A program made the translations under genes and the position numbers. A stretch of 64,000 nt of DNA from Clostridia bacterium. Its GTDB lineage: Bacteria > Bacillota > DAOUPZ01. Positions 42,907 to 52,545 of this stretch are shown here, in pieces (position 1 is the stretch's first letter; each line of letters opens with the position of its first letter). The stretch is from contig DAOUPZ010000007.1 in the NCBI GenBank assembly GCA_030625885.1, forward strand, positions 50,413 through 114,412, read 5' to 3'. Under the pieces are notes generated by a model, which saw only the letters and a list, made by a program, of their open reading frames with translations, ran no database searches and had not been told where the DNA came from.

Positions 42907-43926
42907 ATGTTTATCCCTAAACGTGCTTTTTTTGAACCACAAGCCTTAGACTACCCGCTCGGCCAAAAAATATTAAAACAACTTAAAGAAACCCATATCC
43001 CCATCACAATTACCGGTTCTCACAACCGTGTCACGGGTATTCCCGGAAAAACATCTGATGAAGCTTACCGAGAAGGTAAAAAAACACTCGTTGTCGGTGT
43101 TCGCAAAAGCAAGACATTTCAAACCTGCAAGCCCTCTGCCCATTATCAGCTTCCCCTGACAACAAGTTGTCCCGGACAATGTGAATATTGTTACCTGCAA
43201 ACGACTTTAGGAAAGAAACCCTATCTGCGCATCTATGTTAATACCGACGATATTCTTGCTAAAGCCTTAGAATATATCAACGAAAGAAAACCGGAAGTCA
43301 CTTACTTTGAAGGGGCCGCTACTTCTGATCCCATCCCCACTGAAGGATATACCGGTGCTCTGGCAAAAACAATTGCGTTTTTTGGCCAGGAACCTTATGG
43401 CCGCTTCCGCTTTGTTACTAAATTCACGGAAATAGATTCTCTTTTAAACCTGCCTCATAACAATCACACAACCATTCGCTTTAGCCTGAATAGTGCTTCC
43501 GTCATCGAAAAATTTGAACATCATACCCCTTCTCTTGACAAGCGAATCGTGACTGCACAAAAAATCGCAGCGGCGGATTATCCATTAGGCTTTATTATCG
43601 GGCCTATTTTCATCTATGATCAGTGGCGTTTAGAATATGGTGCACTGCTGGAAAAATTACATGATCGTCTCCAAAATACACCCCCAAAAAATTTGAGCTT
43701 TGAATTTATCTCCCATCGTTTTACCAAACGTGCCAAAGAAAATATTCTTGCTGTTTTCCCTGATACGCAGCTCCCATTGAATGAAACAGAGCGTCAGTTT
43801 AAATTCGGTCAATTTGGCTATGGAAAATATGTTTACCGAAAAGAAGAAATGAATGAAATAAAAACATTCTTTACGGAAAAAATTAATACCCTTTTCCCTT
43901 TGGCAAACATTGATTACATCATTTAA
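42907..43926 (+). CDS. splB: Spore photoproduct lyase
   Basis: This 339-residue radical SAM enzyme reverses the spore photoproduct (5-thyminyl-dihydrothymine) during germination. The cluster motif CPGQCEYC (C-x3-C-x2-C) is in TTSCPGQCEYCYLQTTLGKKPY. EGAATSDPIP and the C-terminal KFGQFGYGKYVY segment also fit SplB. The length equals that of Bacillus SplB. ATG 42907 follows GGAGGTGATTTTT; an in-frame ATG at 42892 overlaps that site. It is strong evidence that the organism forms endospores. Divergent uvsE is a second UV-repair route. Confidence 0.94.
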   Translation: MFIPKRAFFEPQALDYPLGQKILKQLKETHIPITITGSHNRVTGIPGKTSDEAYREGKKTLVVGVRKSKTFQTCKPSAHYQLPLTTSCPGQCEYCYLQTTLGKKPYLRIYVNTDDILAKALEYINERKPEVTYFEGAATSDPIPTEGYTGALAKTIAFFGQEPYGRFRFVTKFTEIDSLLNLPHNNHTTIRFSLNSASVIEKFEHHTPSLDKRIVTAQKIAAADYPLGFIIGPIFIYDQWRLEYGALLEKLHDRLQNTPPKNLSFEFISHRFTKRAKENILAVFPDTQLPLNETERQFKFGQFGYGKYVYRKEEMNEIKTFFTEKINTLFPLANIDYII

Positions 43927-43939
43927 AATAGAAGAAATA

Positions 43940-43964
43940 AAAAAACAGCCAATGGCTGTTTTTT
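43940..43964. terminator. Bidirectional terminator after splB
   Basis: AAAAAACAGCC, AAT, GGCTGTTTTTT gives T-runs in both directions between the converging splB and DUF1893 genes. Confidence 0.85.
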
Positions 43965-43979
43965 ACACTTTATCCCAAA

Positions 43980-44399
43980 CTATTCATAAACAAACGCCCT
44001 GATCGCATCATAAGCTTCCAGCGGGTGATCTATATTGGATACCAATTTCTCTACTGGACATAACCCCGTACGCGTCTGATTTTCGATAGCAGCAACCAGA
44101 CGTTCATAGGAAACCGGAATGTGATATTGCTGCAAAACGACTAACGCCGGCTCACTGATCATCACACCATGGACAGCAGCTATACCTGATTTAACAGCCA
44201 ATAGAGCAGCACCTTTACCAATCACTCGATCGGCTAATGCCGCCCCCTTTATCATCTCACCCAATTCAATGGTAATATCTAAAAGCGGCTTGATGCGTTT
44301 TTCTCTACGACGCGCTAAAACCACTTCATCTTTGACAACAATAACCGTATCACCTGATACATAAAGTTCTTTTTTTGCTTTGTCTAAATCAGGCGTCAT
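43980..44399 (-). CDS. DUF1893 protein (TM1506-like)
   Basis: This 139-residue soluble protein of family DUF1893 has a fold in known members that resembles cytidine deaminases but without an established reaction. Visible segments are VVLARRREKRIKPLLDITIEL, KGAALADRVIGKGAALLAVKSG and HGVMISEPALVVLQ. Its start overlaps the thioesterase gene by 11 bp, so the two are translationally coupled. No catalytic zinc motif of active deaminases (HxE with PCxxC) is seen. Function unknown. Confidence 0.8.
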   Translation of the reverse strand: MTPDLDKAKKELYVSGDTVIVVKDEVVLARRREKRIKPLLDITIELGEMIKGAALADRVIGKGAALLAVKSGIAAVHGVMISEPALVVLQQYHIPVSYERLVAAIENQTRTGLCPVEKLVSNIDHPLEAYDAIRAFVYE

Positions 44400-44808
44400 T
44401 TTCCAATACCCCCGCTATCTTTTTTGCCAAATCAGGATGTTTTTTATATAAATTAATCGGTCTTCCCTCACGACCCACAAACGCATGCAATGTATACCCT
44501 TTTACCAGTACCTTGTCCGTATCTAAATTCACAATATCGTATACAAATCGTACCCGAACCCCGCTAAACTCAGTGACCCGTGTTCGTATCCCAATTCGTT
44601 CATCATAATGTGCGGGATAAAGGTACCGACAATTCACTTCTACAACAGGAAGGTAAACCCCACGCTCCTCAAACAAAGTATAGGGAAGCTCTAATTCACG
44701 AAAATACGCTGTCCTTCCCACCTCAAACCAGACAATATAATTAGAATGGTATACCACGCCCATCTGATCCGTTTCCTGATAGCGGGGCCTAATATAGGCT
44801 TCGTTCAT
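44389..44808 (-). CDS. Acyl-CoA thioesterase, YbgC/4HBT family
   Basis: This 139-residue hot-dog fold thioesterase has RYQETDQMGVVYHSNYIVWFEVGRT, including the Asp and His of the YbgC catalytic segment, and VRFVYDIVNLDTDKVLVKGYTLHAFVG. It hydrolyses short or medium acyl-CoA or acyl-ACP; the substrate is not predictable. The start at 44808 (MNEAYIRPRYQ) is chosen because AAAGGGG precedes it and upstream residues lack conservation; spacing is long. It overlaps the DUF1893 gene downstream. Confidence 0.88.
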   Translation of the reverse strand: MNEAYIRPRYQETDQMGVVYHSNYIVWFEVGRTAYFRELELPYTLFEERGVYLPVVEVNCRYLYPAHYDERIGIRTRVTEFSGVRVRFVYDIVNLDTDKVLVKGYTLHAFVGREGRPINLYKKHPDLAKKIAGVLENDA

Positions 44809-44837
44809 TTGTTCATTTTCCCCTTTCATGAATATTT

Positions 44838-44877
44838 AATATAAAACCTCTAGCAAAAACGCTAGAGGTTTTATATT
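44838..44877. terminator. Terminator between thioesterase and parvulin genes
   Basis: A 17-bp perfect stem (AATATAAAACCTCTAGC) with loop AAAAAC overlaps the parvulin stop. The following T-rich tract suits the reverse-strand parvulin transcript. Confidence 0.8.
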
Positions 44878-45637
44878 ATTCGTTAATTTTTACTTCATAG
44901 GTTGCTCTGAGTTCCTTGTTTTTGTTATCATAGACGCCATGTCGCTTCTGGTCAGTCAATTGCTTCGTTAATTCATTTTTTACTTCTTCAAATGTTCTGT
45001 TATCTGACTCTTTTTTATCTAAAACTTTAATAAGGTGATAACCAAATTGTGTTTTTACAGGCTCGCTTGTTTCGTCTATTTGCATATCAAAGGCTGCTTT
45101 TTGAAATTCAGGTACCATTTGGCCTTCTGTAAAGTAGCCTAAATCTCCACCATTGGCACTTGAAGGACAACTCGAATATTTATTTGCTGCTTCCGCAAAA
45201 GAAAGTCCTGCCTCTATTTCGCTCAGTATTTCAGCCGCTTTTTCTTTGGTATCAACTAGGATATGGCTGGCCTTAACACTCGGTGGTGCTTTAAATTCGT
45301 CTTGATGTTCATTATGGAACTGACGCACTTCTTCTTCTTTTACGCTGACATCTTTCAAAAGACGCTTCACCGCATATTGCCTTAAAACATTCTTTTTAAC
45401 CGCTTCCATCTCTTTTTTAAAACCCTCTTCTTGATCCAAACCACTATCAACAGCATCCAAATATAAAAGCTCTTGACTAATTAATTCCTCTAATAACTTT
45501 TCCTTTCCCTCAGGTGAAAAATATTGCATTGCATTTTCCTGCCCGATTTCTCTAACCAAAGCTTGTAAAAATGAATTCACGTCCTGCTCTGTAATCGCTT
45601 TCCCTTGAACCGTTGCCAGAATCTTGTTTTCAGTCAT
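44876..45637 (-). CDS. Parvulin-type peptidylprolyl isomerase
   Basis: This 253-residue foldase lacks a signal peptide, so it is probably cytoplasmic. An N-terminal SurA/PrsA-like helical region (about 1-115) precedes a rotamase domain (about 120-215) with VKASHILVDTKEKA, YSSCPSSANGGDLGYFTEGQMV and PVKTQFGYHLIKV. It catalyses Xaa-Pro isomerisation. PrsA relatives are lipoproteins, but no lipobox is visible here. The start ATG follows AAAGGAGAATTTAT. The gene stands alone between hairpins. Confidence 0.9.
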   Translation of the reverse strand: MTENKILATVQGKAITEQDVNSFLQALVREIGQENAMQYFSPEGKEKLLEELISQELLYLDAVDSGLDQEEGFKKEMEAVKKNVLRQYAVKRLLKDVSVKEEEVRQFHNEHQDEFKAPPSVKASHILVDTKEKAAEILSEIEAGLSFAEAANKYSSCPSSANGGDLGYFTEGQMVPEFQKAAFDMQIDETSEPVKTQFGYHLIKVLDKKESDNRTFEEVKNELTKQLTDQKRHGVYDNKNKELRATYEVKINE

Positions 45638-45710
45638 TTTATAAATTCTCCTTTGCGCAAATTTACTACTGTCATGTTAACAGAAAATACTGGGAATGTC
45701 CACTAAAGAA

Positions 45711-45727
45711 AAACGGCTAACGCCGTC
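45711..45727 (-). terminator. Terminator of the 45745 chemoreceptor
   Basis: ACGGC and GCCGT pair around a TAAC loop and are followed by T-rich sequence on the reverse strand, 18 bp after the receptor stop. The same compact stem ends several units in the window. Confidence 0.6.
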
Positions 45728-45744
45728 TTCCTCCTTGCAAAACC

Positions 45745-47775
45745 CTATATCTTAAATTTAACAACCTGCTTTTGCAGATCTTCCGCCATTGATGCCAAAT
45801 TCTGCGCACTAGAAGCAATCTCTTCAATTGATGCCATCTGTTCTTGTGTTGCAGCAGCTGCCTCCTGTGAACCTGCAGCACTATCCTTGGTAATATCATT
45901 AATATTATGCATAGCAGCTACGATTTGCTCGGAACCTGCTGACATCTGTTGTGTTGCTGCGGAAACTTCTTCTGCTGCACTGGCAATCTGCATAATGGTT
46001 TTGTCGATCTCCTCAAACGCTTTCCCTGTTTGCGACACGGCCTGCGAACCTGATTCTACTGCTTCTGCCCCTTTATTCATTAAATTAACAGAATGATCTG
46101 TTCCCTGTTGTACGTCTCTTATCAATTGAGCAATTTGCCCCGCTGCATGACTTGATTCTTCTGCCAGCTTCCGTACCTCATCCGCTACAACGGCAAACCC
46201 CTTTCCCTGTTCTCCCGCTCTGGCAGCTTCTATCGCTGCATTAAGGGCCAGAAGATTCGTCTGATCCGCAATACCCGTAATCACCTCAACAATTTGACCA
46301 ATTTCCTGTGATTTTTTCCCTAAAGCGCGGGTTGCTTCCACGGATTGCGCCACCACTTCCTGCGTATGCTTCATCGTCTCAATGGCTTGATTGACAGCTT
46401 GCTGGCCATTTTCTGCTACTTTCTCCGCATTCTTGCCCGCTTCACTGGTTGTCTGAGCGCCAGCCGCAACCTGCTGAATACCCTCTGCCATTTGGTTAAT
46501 AGTTTGCGTGGTTTGTTCTACCGTGGTTGACTGATCAGTTGCCCCTTTTGCCAGTTCATCCACTGTTTGCGCCATTTGCTCTGCCATAGAAGTCGTTTGC
46601 TGGGCTGATGCTGCCATTTGTTGTGACGAGGCCCCCAAATTTTCAGACGTACTGGCTACATGATTAAGCAATTGCCGCAAATTCTCCACCATCTTTTTAA
46701 AAGCCTGTCCCAGCTGCCCCACTTCATCATTCGTTTTTACCTCAACCGTCGCCGTCAAATCTCCACTACTAATAATTTCTGCTACGCTTGTTAATTCTTT
46801 GATCGGTTTAACAATTGCCCGGGCAATAACCATTACCACCACCACCACCATAATGGCGGCAATAACAAACATTATCAAAAGAAAATTACGTAATCGCTTA
46901 ACATCTTTAAAGAAAATCACATCATTATCCGGTGTTGTCACACCAATGGACCATCCTGTCACCTCAATCGGTGCATAACCAAAAATCTTATTTACCCCTT
47001 TAAATAAATAATGATCATTCCCACTTTTACCATCGATCATATCCCGAGTAATTTGTTTAAATCTTTCGTCACCTGTAACTAATGGACTTTCCTTTTCATT
47101 GAGAATCAATTCTTCGTTAGGATGTACTATAATTAAACCTCTTTTATCAATAATATATCCGTAACCTTCTGCCCCAACTTCTATTTCTGAAATGCTTTCC
47201 CCAATTTTATCCAAGGAAATATCCGTCACTAAAACACCGGTTATTCTATCACTCATATCTATAATCGGGCTTGCAATATAGAAAGACGGCTTATTGGTAA
47301 GGTTTGAAATAAGCACATCGGATATATTGGTATTCCGCGCCAAAGCCTCTTGAAAATACTCCCGCTGACTGACATTCATACCAATGGCTGCTGAATCAGT
47401 ATGATAAGTAATAATCCCTTCGGTATTAGCCATAAACATCGCTTCATAATCAGGGTTGTCCTCCACTTCTTCCTTCATGTAATCATCTAATTCACTTTCA
47501 GCAAGAAATGGAACCCCTGCAGCAACGGCTTCTGTTCCATGTTCTAAGGCAGTAAGCCACTCATTCAATCCCTCTGCTTTATCCTTGGCTCGTGTAGACA
47601 ATATATGATTCAAATTTGTCAATAGCGCTTTTTGCGATTTCTGATAACTAAGAATCCCTGCAACCCCCAACGGAATAAGCGATATCAATAAACAAATAAC
47701 GACGAGTTTCGTACCTAAACTGGTCGTTATTCCTGCCTTCACCTGTCTGTCCTTCTTTTTGCCTAATTTTTTCAT
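45745..47775 (-). CDS. Methyl-accepting chemotaxis protein, dCache sensor, c-di-GMP riboswitch upstream
   Basis: This 676-residue chemoreceptor has a basic N-terminus, transmembrane helices near 22-42 and 292-315 and a dCache sensor containing [30 protein letters not shown] and [15 protein letters not shown] and a signalling coil with [34 protein letters not shown] follow. Sensor and coil differ from the other receptors in the window. A c-di-GMP-I riboswitch followed by a terminator lies in the 5' leader, so c-di-GMP should set its expression. ATG follows GGGGGGAATCTGAAA. Confidence 0.93.
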   Translation of the reverse strand: MKKLGKKKDRQVKAGITTSLGTKLVVICLLISLIPLGVAGILSYQKSQKALLTNLNHILSTRAKDKAEGLNEWLTALEHGTEAVAAGVPFLAESELDDYMKEEVEDNPDYEAMFMANTEGIITYHTDSAAIGMNVSQREYFQEALARNTNISDVLISNLTNKPSFYIASPIIDMSDRITGVLVTDISLDKIGESISEIEVGAEGYGYIIDKRGLIIVHPNEELILNEKESPLVTGDERFKQITRDMIDGKSGNDHYLFKGVNKIFGYAPIEVTGWSIGVTTPDNDVIFFKDVKRLRNFLLIMFVIAAIMVVVVVMVIARAIVKPIKELTSVAEIISSGDLTATVEVKTNDEVGQLGQAFKKMVENLRQLLNHVASTSENLGASSQQMAASAQQTTSMAEQMAQTVDELAKGATDQSTTVEQTTQTINQMAEGIQQVAAGAQTTSEAGKNAEKVAENGQQAVNQAIETMKHTQEVVAQSVEATRALGKKSQEIGQIVEVITGIADQTNLLALNAAIEAARAGEQGKGFAVVADEVRKLAEESSHAAGQIAQLIRDVQQGTDHSVNLMNKGAEAVESGSQAVSQTGKAFEEIDKTIMQIASAAEEVSAATQQMSAGSEQIVAAMHNINDITKDSAAGSQEAAAATQEQMASIEEIASSAQNLASMAEDLQKQVVKFKI

Positions 47776-47869
47776 TTTCAGATTCCCCCCAATTTAAAAT
47801 TTAAGAAAATAAGCCAGTGAGAACGATCCTCAGTTTTCATTTTTCAGAAATGGTCTTATATATTATAAA

Positions 47870-47894
47870 AACCTACCGAGTGTTCAAGTAGGTT
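47870..47894 (-). terminator. Riboswitch-associated terminator
   Basis: On the reverse strand AACCTAC pairs with GTAGGTT followed by TTTTATAAT, just downstream of the c-di-GMP aptamer and before the receptor gene, which is a transcriptional expression platform. Confidence 0.7.
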
Positions 47895-47904
47895 AGTATG
47901 ACAT

Positions 47905-47985
47905 ACTTGCAACCCGGCGACCATGGGATACCTCTTTAGGCCCGTAGCTTTGCGTCCCTATCTTTCGATAAGTTTGCCCTATATT
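47905..47985 (-). promoter_or_regulatory. c-di-GMP-I (GEMM) riboswitch
   Basis: On the reverse strand the element reads AGGGCAAAC, TTATCGAAAGATA, GGGACGCAAAGCTACGGGCC, ATGGTCGCCGGGTTGC, which are the complete GEMM-I landmarks. It precedes the chemoreceptor at 45745 by about 130 nt with an intervening terminator. This is the best-preserved copy of the three in the window. Confidence 0.92.
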
Positions 47986-48001
47986 TTTTTGATATCTATA
48001 C

Positions 48002-49984
48002 CTACGCCTGTAATAAACCACTATCTTTAGCTAAAACACTTAAACAAGCATCGACAACATCTAAATCATAAAGCGTCCCTTTATTTTGGGAAATCTCCTC
48101 AATTGCCTTTTCTATTCCTAAAGCAGGTCTGTAAGGCCTGTGCGAGGACATCGCTTCAACCACATCGGCTACAAATAAAATCTTAGCTTCTAAAAGCATC
48201 TCCGTGCCCTTTATCCCTTCCGGATAACCCGAACCATCGATCCGCTCATGATGCTGCAGGATCATTTCCGCCACCGGCCAGGGCAGATCAATATTTTTCA
48301 TAATTTCATAACCTGTTACGGGATGATCTTGAATCAAACTAAACTCTTTATAGCTAAGTTTTCCCGGTTTATTCAAAATAGAGGGCGGTATGGCTATTTT
48401 ACCAATATCATGCAGCAAGCTGCCCACTTTAATGCCCTGAATCTGCACTTCAGAAAGCCCCATCTCTTCTGCTATAGCACAGGCTAAAGCGGCCACTCTC
48501 TGTTGATGCCCAGCTGTATAAAGATCGACCATTTCTAACACAGATCCCAAGGAATTCACAACATCTTCTAACGTTTTTTGAAGTTTAGCATTACTTTTCT
48601 CCATTCTTTCTTCTGCTTGCTTGATATCCGAAATATCTAATAATGAAGATACAATTTTTTTGCTCCCCGGAATACAATCTACTGTTATGAGCACATGTCT
48701 TTCATTACCTTGCTTATCAATCAAGCGAAAACTATAATCTTTAGGCGCCAAATCGGGATTTTCAATACGTAAACAGCGATTTTTCAAGACTTTTCTACGG
48801 TCTTCTTTTACAATATGTTTCATCCATTTCCTAAAATCCCCTATATCTTCATAGGACAGGCCAAATATTTCTTCCATTCTGCCATTGACCATCGAAATCG
48901 TCCCATCTTCTTCAAATACCATCGTTGGCGCACTGGTCGTTTCAAAAATTGTACGATAATAAGCTTCTGATTCACGCAATGACTCCTCACTTTGGTACCG
49001 TTCTAAGGCATTTCCTAATATCTCGGAAAACACGCGAAGTATGGCTAAATCTTCTTCATTCCATTCGCCTGTTTCGTTTACATCATCAAATCCAACATAT
49101 CCCGCAAGTTCCCTGCGAATATAGAATGGAAAGACAAGCAATGCTTTGATCCCCTGACCTTCCAGGACTTCTTTCTCCCCTTGAGCCTCTGAAGGCATAT
49201 TAGCAATATCAACAATATGTATGGTTTTATTATTTTCCAGCTTATTCATCCACCATGAATAGTTGGCGGTTGGTATATCTTTAAGATCATTGATTTGTGA
49301 TGATACCCCTTCGGCACACCACTCAAAAACATTATCCATGATTTTTCTATTTTCCTTAAAAGCAAAGATATAAGAACGGCTCGCTTTACATAATTTCCCC
49401 ATATCCCGGAGCGATTCATTGATTGCCTCTTCAATGTCTAGAAAATTAATAAAGCGGGATGAAATCTGAGAAAGCTTTTTTTCAAATTCAAATCTGCGTT
49501 CCAAAGACTTTTCTGCTTTTTTGCGTGCTTTAATTTCCTTTTGCAGTAATTGATTCGCCTTTGAAAGCTTTTGTGTTCTCTCAACTTCAGTGATATCATA
49601 CGCTTTACATAGGATGGCTTCCACAGATCCATTTTCATCTAATTTTGGCGTTTTAACAATGGACAGTAATCGCTCATGGCCTTGGGCATTTTTTACCCTT
49701 TCTTCCGTTTTGACCGCTTCCTGCGTTTCAAATACTTTTCGATTTCCCTCAACACACAATTTTGCTTCATCTTCGGTAACTAATTCATAGATGCTTTTAT
49801 TTTCCAGAGTGATTTTATCCACCCCCAGAAAATCAGCATGTGCTTTATTTGCCCACCCATAGCTTTCCGGATCTTTTAATGTCCAAACTTGAATATCTAA
49901 CAGATCTAAAGAAAGCATTTGCTCCTCTAATTTTTTTTCTAATGAATTGAGCGATGTTTTTTTTAGCATGGAAACATGATTCAT
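48002..49984 (-). CDS. PAS-GAF-PAS-HD-GYP protein
   Basis: This soluble protein has about 660 residues. A PAS domain (about 20-145) is followed by a coiled coil (QLLQKEIKARKKAEKSLERR), a GAF domain (about 165-325), a second PAS (about 335-455) and HD-GYP (about 480-655) with HDIGKIAIPPSIL and HHERIDGSGYPEG. It probably degrades c-di-GMP in response to small ligands sensed by GAF and PAS. Start ATG 49984 follows GGGGGTAGTTTA; an earlier reading to 50077 lacks a ribosome site. No GGDEF domain. Confidence 0.88.
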   Translation of the reverse strand: MNHVSMLKKTSLNSLEKKLEEQMLSLDLLDIQVWTLKDPESYGWANKAHADFLGVDKITLENKSIYELVTEDEAKLCVEGNRKVFETQEAVKTEERVKNAQGHERLLSIVKTPKLDENGSVEAILCKAYDITEVERTQKLSKANQLLQKEIKARKKAEKSLERRFEFEKKLSQISSRFINFLDIEEAINESLRDMGKLCKASRSYIFAFKENRKIMDNVFEWCAEGVSSQINDLKDIPTANYSWWMNKLENNKTIHIVDIANMPSEAQGEKEVLEGQGIKALLVFPFYIRRELAGYVGFDDVNETGEWNEEDLAILRVFSEILGNALERYQSEESLRESEAYYRTIFETTSAPTMVFEEDGTISMVNGRMEEIFGLSYEDIGDFRKWMKHIVKEDRRKVLKNRCLRIENPDLAPKDYSFRLIDKQGNERHVLITVDCIPGSKKIVSSLLDISDIKQAEERMEKSNAKLQKTLEDVVNSLGSVLEMVDLYTAGHQQRVAALACAIAEEMGLSEVQIQGIKVGSLLHDIGKIAIPPSILNKPGKLSYKEFSLIQDHPVTGYEIMKNIDLPWPVAEMILQHHERIDGSGYPEGIKGTEMLLEAKILFVADVVEAMSSHRPYRPALGIEKAIEEISQNKGTLYDLDVVDACLSVLAKDSGLLQA

Positions 49985-50169
49985 TAAACTACCCCCATTT
50001 TGAGCAAATAAAGCAATGATATGGAACGCACTAAATACATGACATCCCACTGTATTGTTTTTCCAGTTGATCATCATTCTACATTTTGTTTATTAATGGA
50101 CATTTAGTACTAATTTACCACAGGATTATTATTGTTAAACAATAAATATTTTCTTATTAAAAAATTTAC

Positions 50170-50208
50170 TTATATTTTAAATTTACTGACTTGTTTTTGC
50201 AGTTCCTC
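50170..50208 (-). pseudogene. Fossil C-terminus of a chemoreceptor
   Basis: Reverse-strand codons read EELQKQVSKFKI-stop, matching the chemoreceptor C-terminus [12 protein letters not shown] of the gene at 45745. The frame is closed by a stop a few codons upstream, so only a relic of about 16 codons remains between two HD-GYP genes. Confidence 0.7.
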
Positions 50209-50257
50209 ATTTAATAACTACAAAATATAAATTCAAATCCCATGCTTTCTCCATTAT

Positions 50258-52408
50258 TTAACACTCTTTTTCAAAAATGTTAATAAATACTTTAACCAAA
50301 CGAGAATCGAATTGATTACCCGCACACTGTTTAATTTCTTTAAGCGCTTCCGTATGAGAGATTGCTTTTTTATAAATCCGATCATGGGTCATCACATCAT
50401 ACGCATCTACAATTGCGACAATTCGGGCAATAAGCGGTATGGCTTCTTCTTTTAACCCTTGAGGGTAACCGTTACCATCCCACCTTTCATGGTGCGTTAA
50501 AATTCCTTCTGAGATTGAAAAGAGTTCAGGTGAAGATTGTGCAATCCGGCAACCTATTTCAGTATGTTTTTTCATCACCTGCCATTGTTCAGAAGAAAGC
50601 GGCCCGGGTTTCAACAAAATATCATCCGGTATGCCTACCTTTCCGATATCATGCAAAACAGCTAAAAGGCTCAACTCATCCTGCTCACTCGTTGACATTC
50701 CCAGCAAGTGCCCCATCTTCATTGCCATTTCTTCTAAACGTTTCCCATGTTCTTCTGTTTCATGGCTTCTCTCCCAAAGTGTTTTCTTTAAAGAAGAAAT
50801 AAGGGCACTGCGCGCGCTTTTGCTTTCCATCAATTTATTCCGATACATTCTTTCTTCCGCTTTTTTCAATACCTTGTAAATGCTCTCATCAAACATTTCC
50901 TTAGTCGCTAACCCTAAACCGATGGTGGGTTGAATCATTTCATTACAACACATACTACAGTTTTGCTTAATAGCTTCCATGACCTTCATGGCCTTCGTTT
51001 TACAAGTGTGAGGCATCAGAATGACAAACTCATCCCCTCCCCACCGTGCAATAATATCTTCTTTACGAGAGGCTTTTTTCAATATCTCCGCCATATTAAT
51101 TAACAACTTATCTCCTTCTTGATGCCCGAAAGCATCATTGGTCAACTTCAATCCGTTTACATCACCCATAATAAGACTAGTAGGCAAATAGCATTGGGCA
51201 TCCAGCTGAATCAATTGTTTATCAAAATAGGCGCGGTTATAAAGCCCTGTTAAGTTATCATGAAAACTCAAATACTTAATTTCTTTTTCCGCTCTTCTCT
51301 CTTCACTTACATCGTGGAATACCAACACCACCCCGTGAATACTGCCATCAATCCCTCTAATCGGAGCAGCAGAGTCCGCAATAAAGAATTCTCTGCCATC
51401 TTTTGCAATAAGCATGGTATGGTTAGCAAGTCCAAGCACTTTATGCTCTGTTAAAACCTTATCTACAGGATTTTCAACCGGTTTTCTGGTATATTCATTG
51501 ATAATCCTAAATACACGAGAAACAGGCTCTCCTATTGCATCTTCCCGATCCCAACCTGTCATTATCTCTGCTACTTTATTCATAAATGAAACCTGTCCTT
51601 CACTGTCTGTAGCTATAACGGCATCCCCAATACTTTCCAATGTAATTCGCAAACGTTCTTTTGTCCTAAACAGTTCCGCTTCTGCTTGTTTTTTAGCCGT
51701 CATATCTTTATAAATCGAAACAACTTCTCCTGAAGATAATTTATAAACATCGTTTTCACGCCAGCCAATGATCCTTCCATCTTTATACTCTGAAAGGGGA
51801 AATTTTTCCGAAATACCTGTTCGCCAAACCCTTTGCAAAACTTCAAAAAAACCAAACGCTTTGATACCCGGAAAAACTTCTAGCACACTTTTCCCAATAA
51901 GTATTTCTTTATTAATATGATCAATTTTTTGTGCAGCAAAATTAAAATCTTGAAATATGAAGTCATTCCCCTTTTCGCTTGCTTGGTATACTGCTACCCC
52001 GCTACTCATATGATCAAACAATTCGCTGTATCTTGCTTCTGCTTGCTTGCGTTGCGTAATATCACGTATGATACTCAAAAGAACAGGTGTATTCTCAACC
52101 ATCACCCCTCGCGAATTAACCTCTACCGGAAATACATGTCCGTCTTTACGGCGGTGAAACGTTTCAAATAACACCCCTTTCTCCTCCGCCTTTTTCATTT
52201 GCTCTTTTGTCAAATAATTTGTTTCAGTACCACGCAAATCAAATATCGTCTTTGAAAGGAGTTCAGAATATTCATAGCCATAAATATTTACCGCTGCAAG
52301 ATTTGCTTCTAAAATATGCCCATCCATATCAATAACCAACATCATATCCCGTGCATTTTCGAAAAAGAGTTCATAATACTTCATTTTTTCTCCATGATCA
52401 AATTGCAT
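50258..52408 (-). CDS. PAS-PAS-PAS-GGDEF-HD-GYP cyclic-di-GMP protein
   Basis: This 716-residue soluble protein has three PAS domains: about 5-125 with MLVIDMDGHILEANLAAVNIYGY, about 125-240, and about 245-375 with DAVIATDSEGQVSFMNKVAEIM. GGDEF (about 380-540) has RWGGDEFVILMP and HD-GYP (about 550-715) has HDIGKVGIP and HHERWDGNGYPQG. Both catalytic motifs are intact. A GEMM-like element lies upstream (52481-52545), so expression may respond to its own substrate or product. ATG 52408 follows AGGGGAGAAATTGA. Confidence 0.9.
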   Translation of the reverse strand: MQFDHGEKMKYYELFFENARDMMLVIDMDGHILEANLAAVNIYGYEYSELLSKTIFDLRGTETNYLTKEQMKKAEEKGVLFETFHRRKDGHVFPVEVNSRGVMVENTPVLLSIIRDITQRKQAEARYSELFDHMSSGVAVYQASEKGNDFIFQDFNFAAQKIDHINKEILIGKSVLEVFPGIKAFGFFEVLQRVWRTGISEKFPLSEYKDGRIIGWRENDVYKLSSGEVVSIYKDMTAKKQAEAELFRTKERLRITLESIGDAVIATDSEGQVSFMNKVAEIMTGWDREDAIGEPVSRVFRIINEYTRKPVENPVDKVLTEHKVLGLANHTMLIAKDGREFFIADSAAPIRGIDGSIHGVVLVFHDVSEERRAEKEIKYLSFHDNLTGLYNRAYFDKQLIQLDAQCYLPTSLIMGDVNGLKLTNDAFGHQEGDKLLINMAEILKKASRKEDIIARWGGDEFVILMPHTCKTKAMKVMEAIKQNCSMCCNEMIQPTIGLGLATKEMFDESIYKVLKKAEERMYRNKLMESKSARSALISSLKKTLWERSHETEEHGKRLEEMAMKMGHLLGMSTSEQDELSLLAVLHDIGKVGIPDDILLKPGPLSSEQWQVMKKHTEIGCRIAQSSPELFSISEGILTHHERWDGNGYPQGLKEEAIPLIARIVAIVDAYDVMTHDRIYKKAISHTEALKEIKQCAGNQFDSRLVKVFINIFEKEC

Positions 52409-52448
52409 TCAATTTCTCCCCTTATGAAATATACTTATTTAAAAATTA

Positions 52449-52475
52449 AAACCTGCCAAATTGACGAGCAGGTTT
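52449..52475 (-). terminator. Terminator between GEMM-like element and the HD-GYP gene
   Basis: On the reverse strand AAACCTGC pairs with GCAGGTTT and is followed by TAATTTTT. It lies directly downstream of the aptamer, matching the layout at 47870. Confidence 0.75.
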
Positions 52476-52480
52476 ATAAA

Positions 52481-52545
52481 ACTTGCAACCCGGCAGCCAT
52501 GGTTTTTACTTTAGGCCCGTAGCTTTGCGTTCTTTTCCTTCATTC
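52481..52545 (-). promoter_or_regulatory. Degenerate c-di-GMP-I (GEMM)-like riboswitch
   Basis: On the reverse strand AACGCAAAGCTACGGGCCTAA and CCATGGCTGCCGGGTTGC match the 3' two-thirds of GEMM-I. The 5' part, normally GGGCAAA plus a GNRA-capped stem, reads CACGAATGAAGGAAAAG and does not fit. It may be a variant with altered ligand binding or a decayed copy. A terminator follows. Confidence 0.7.

Noticed and set aside
13541..52408. A complete chemotaxis or two-component pathway
   Set aside because: No cheA, cheW, cheY or response regulator gene was found; receptors and kinases are orphans here.
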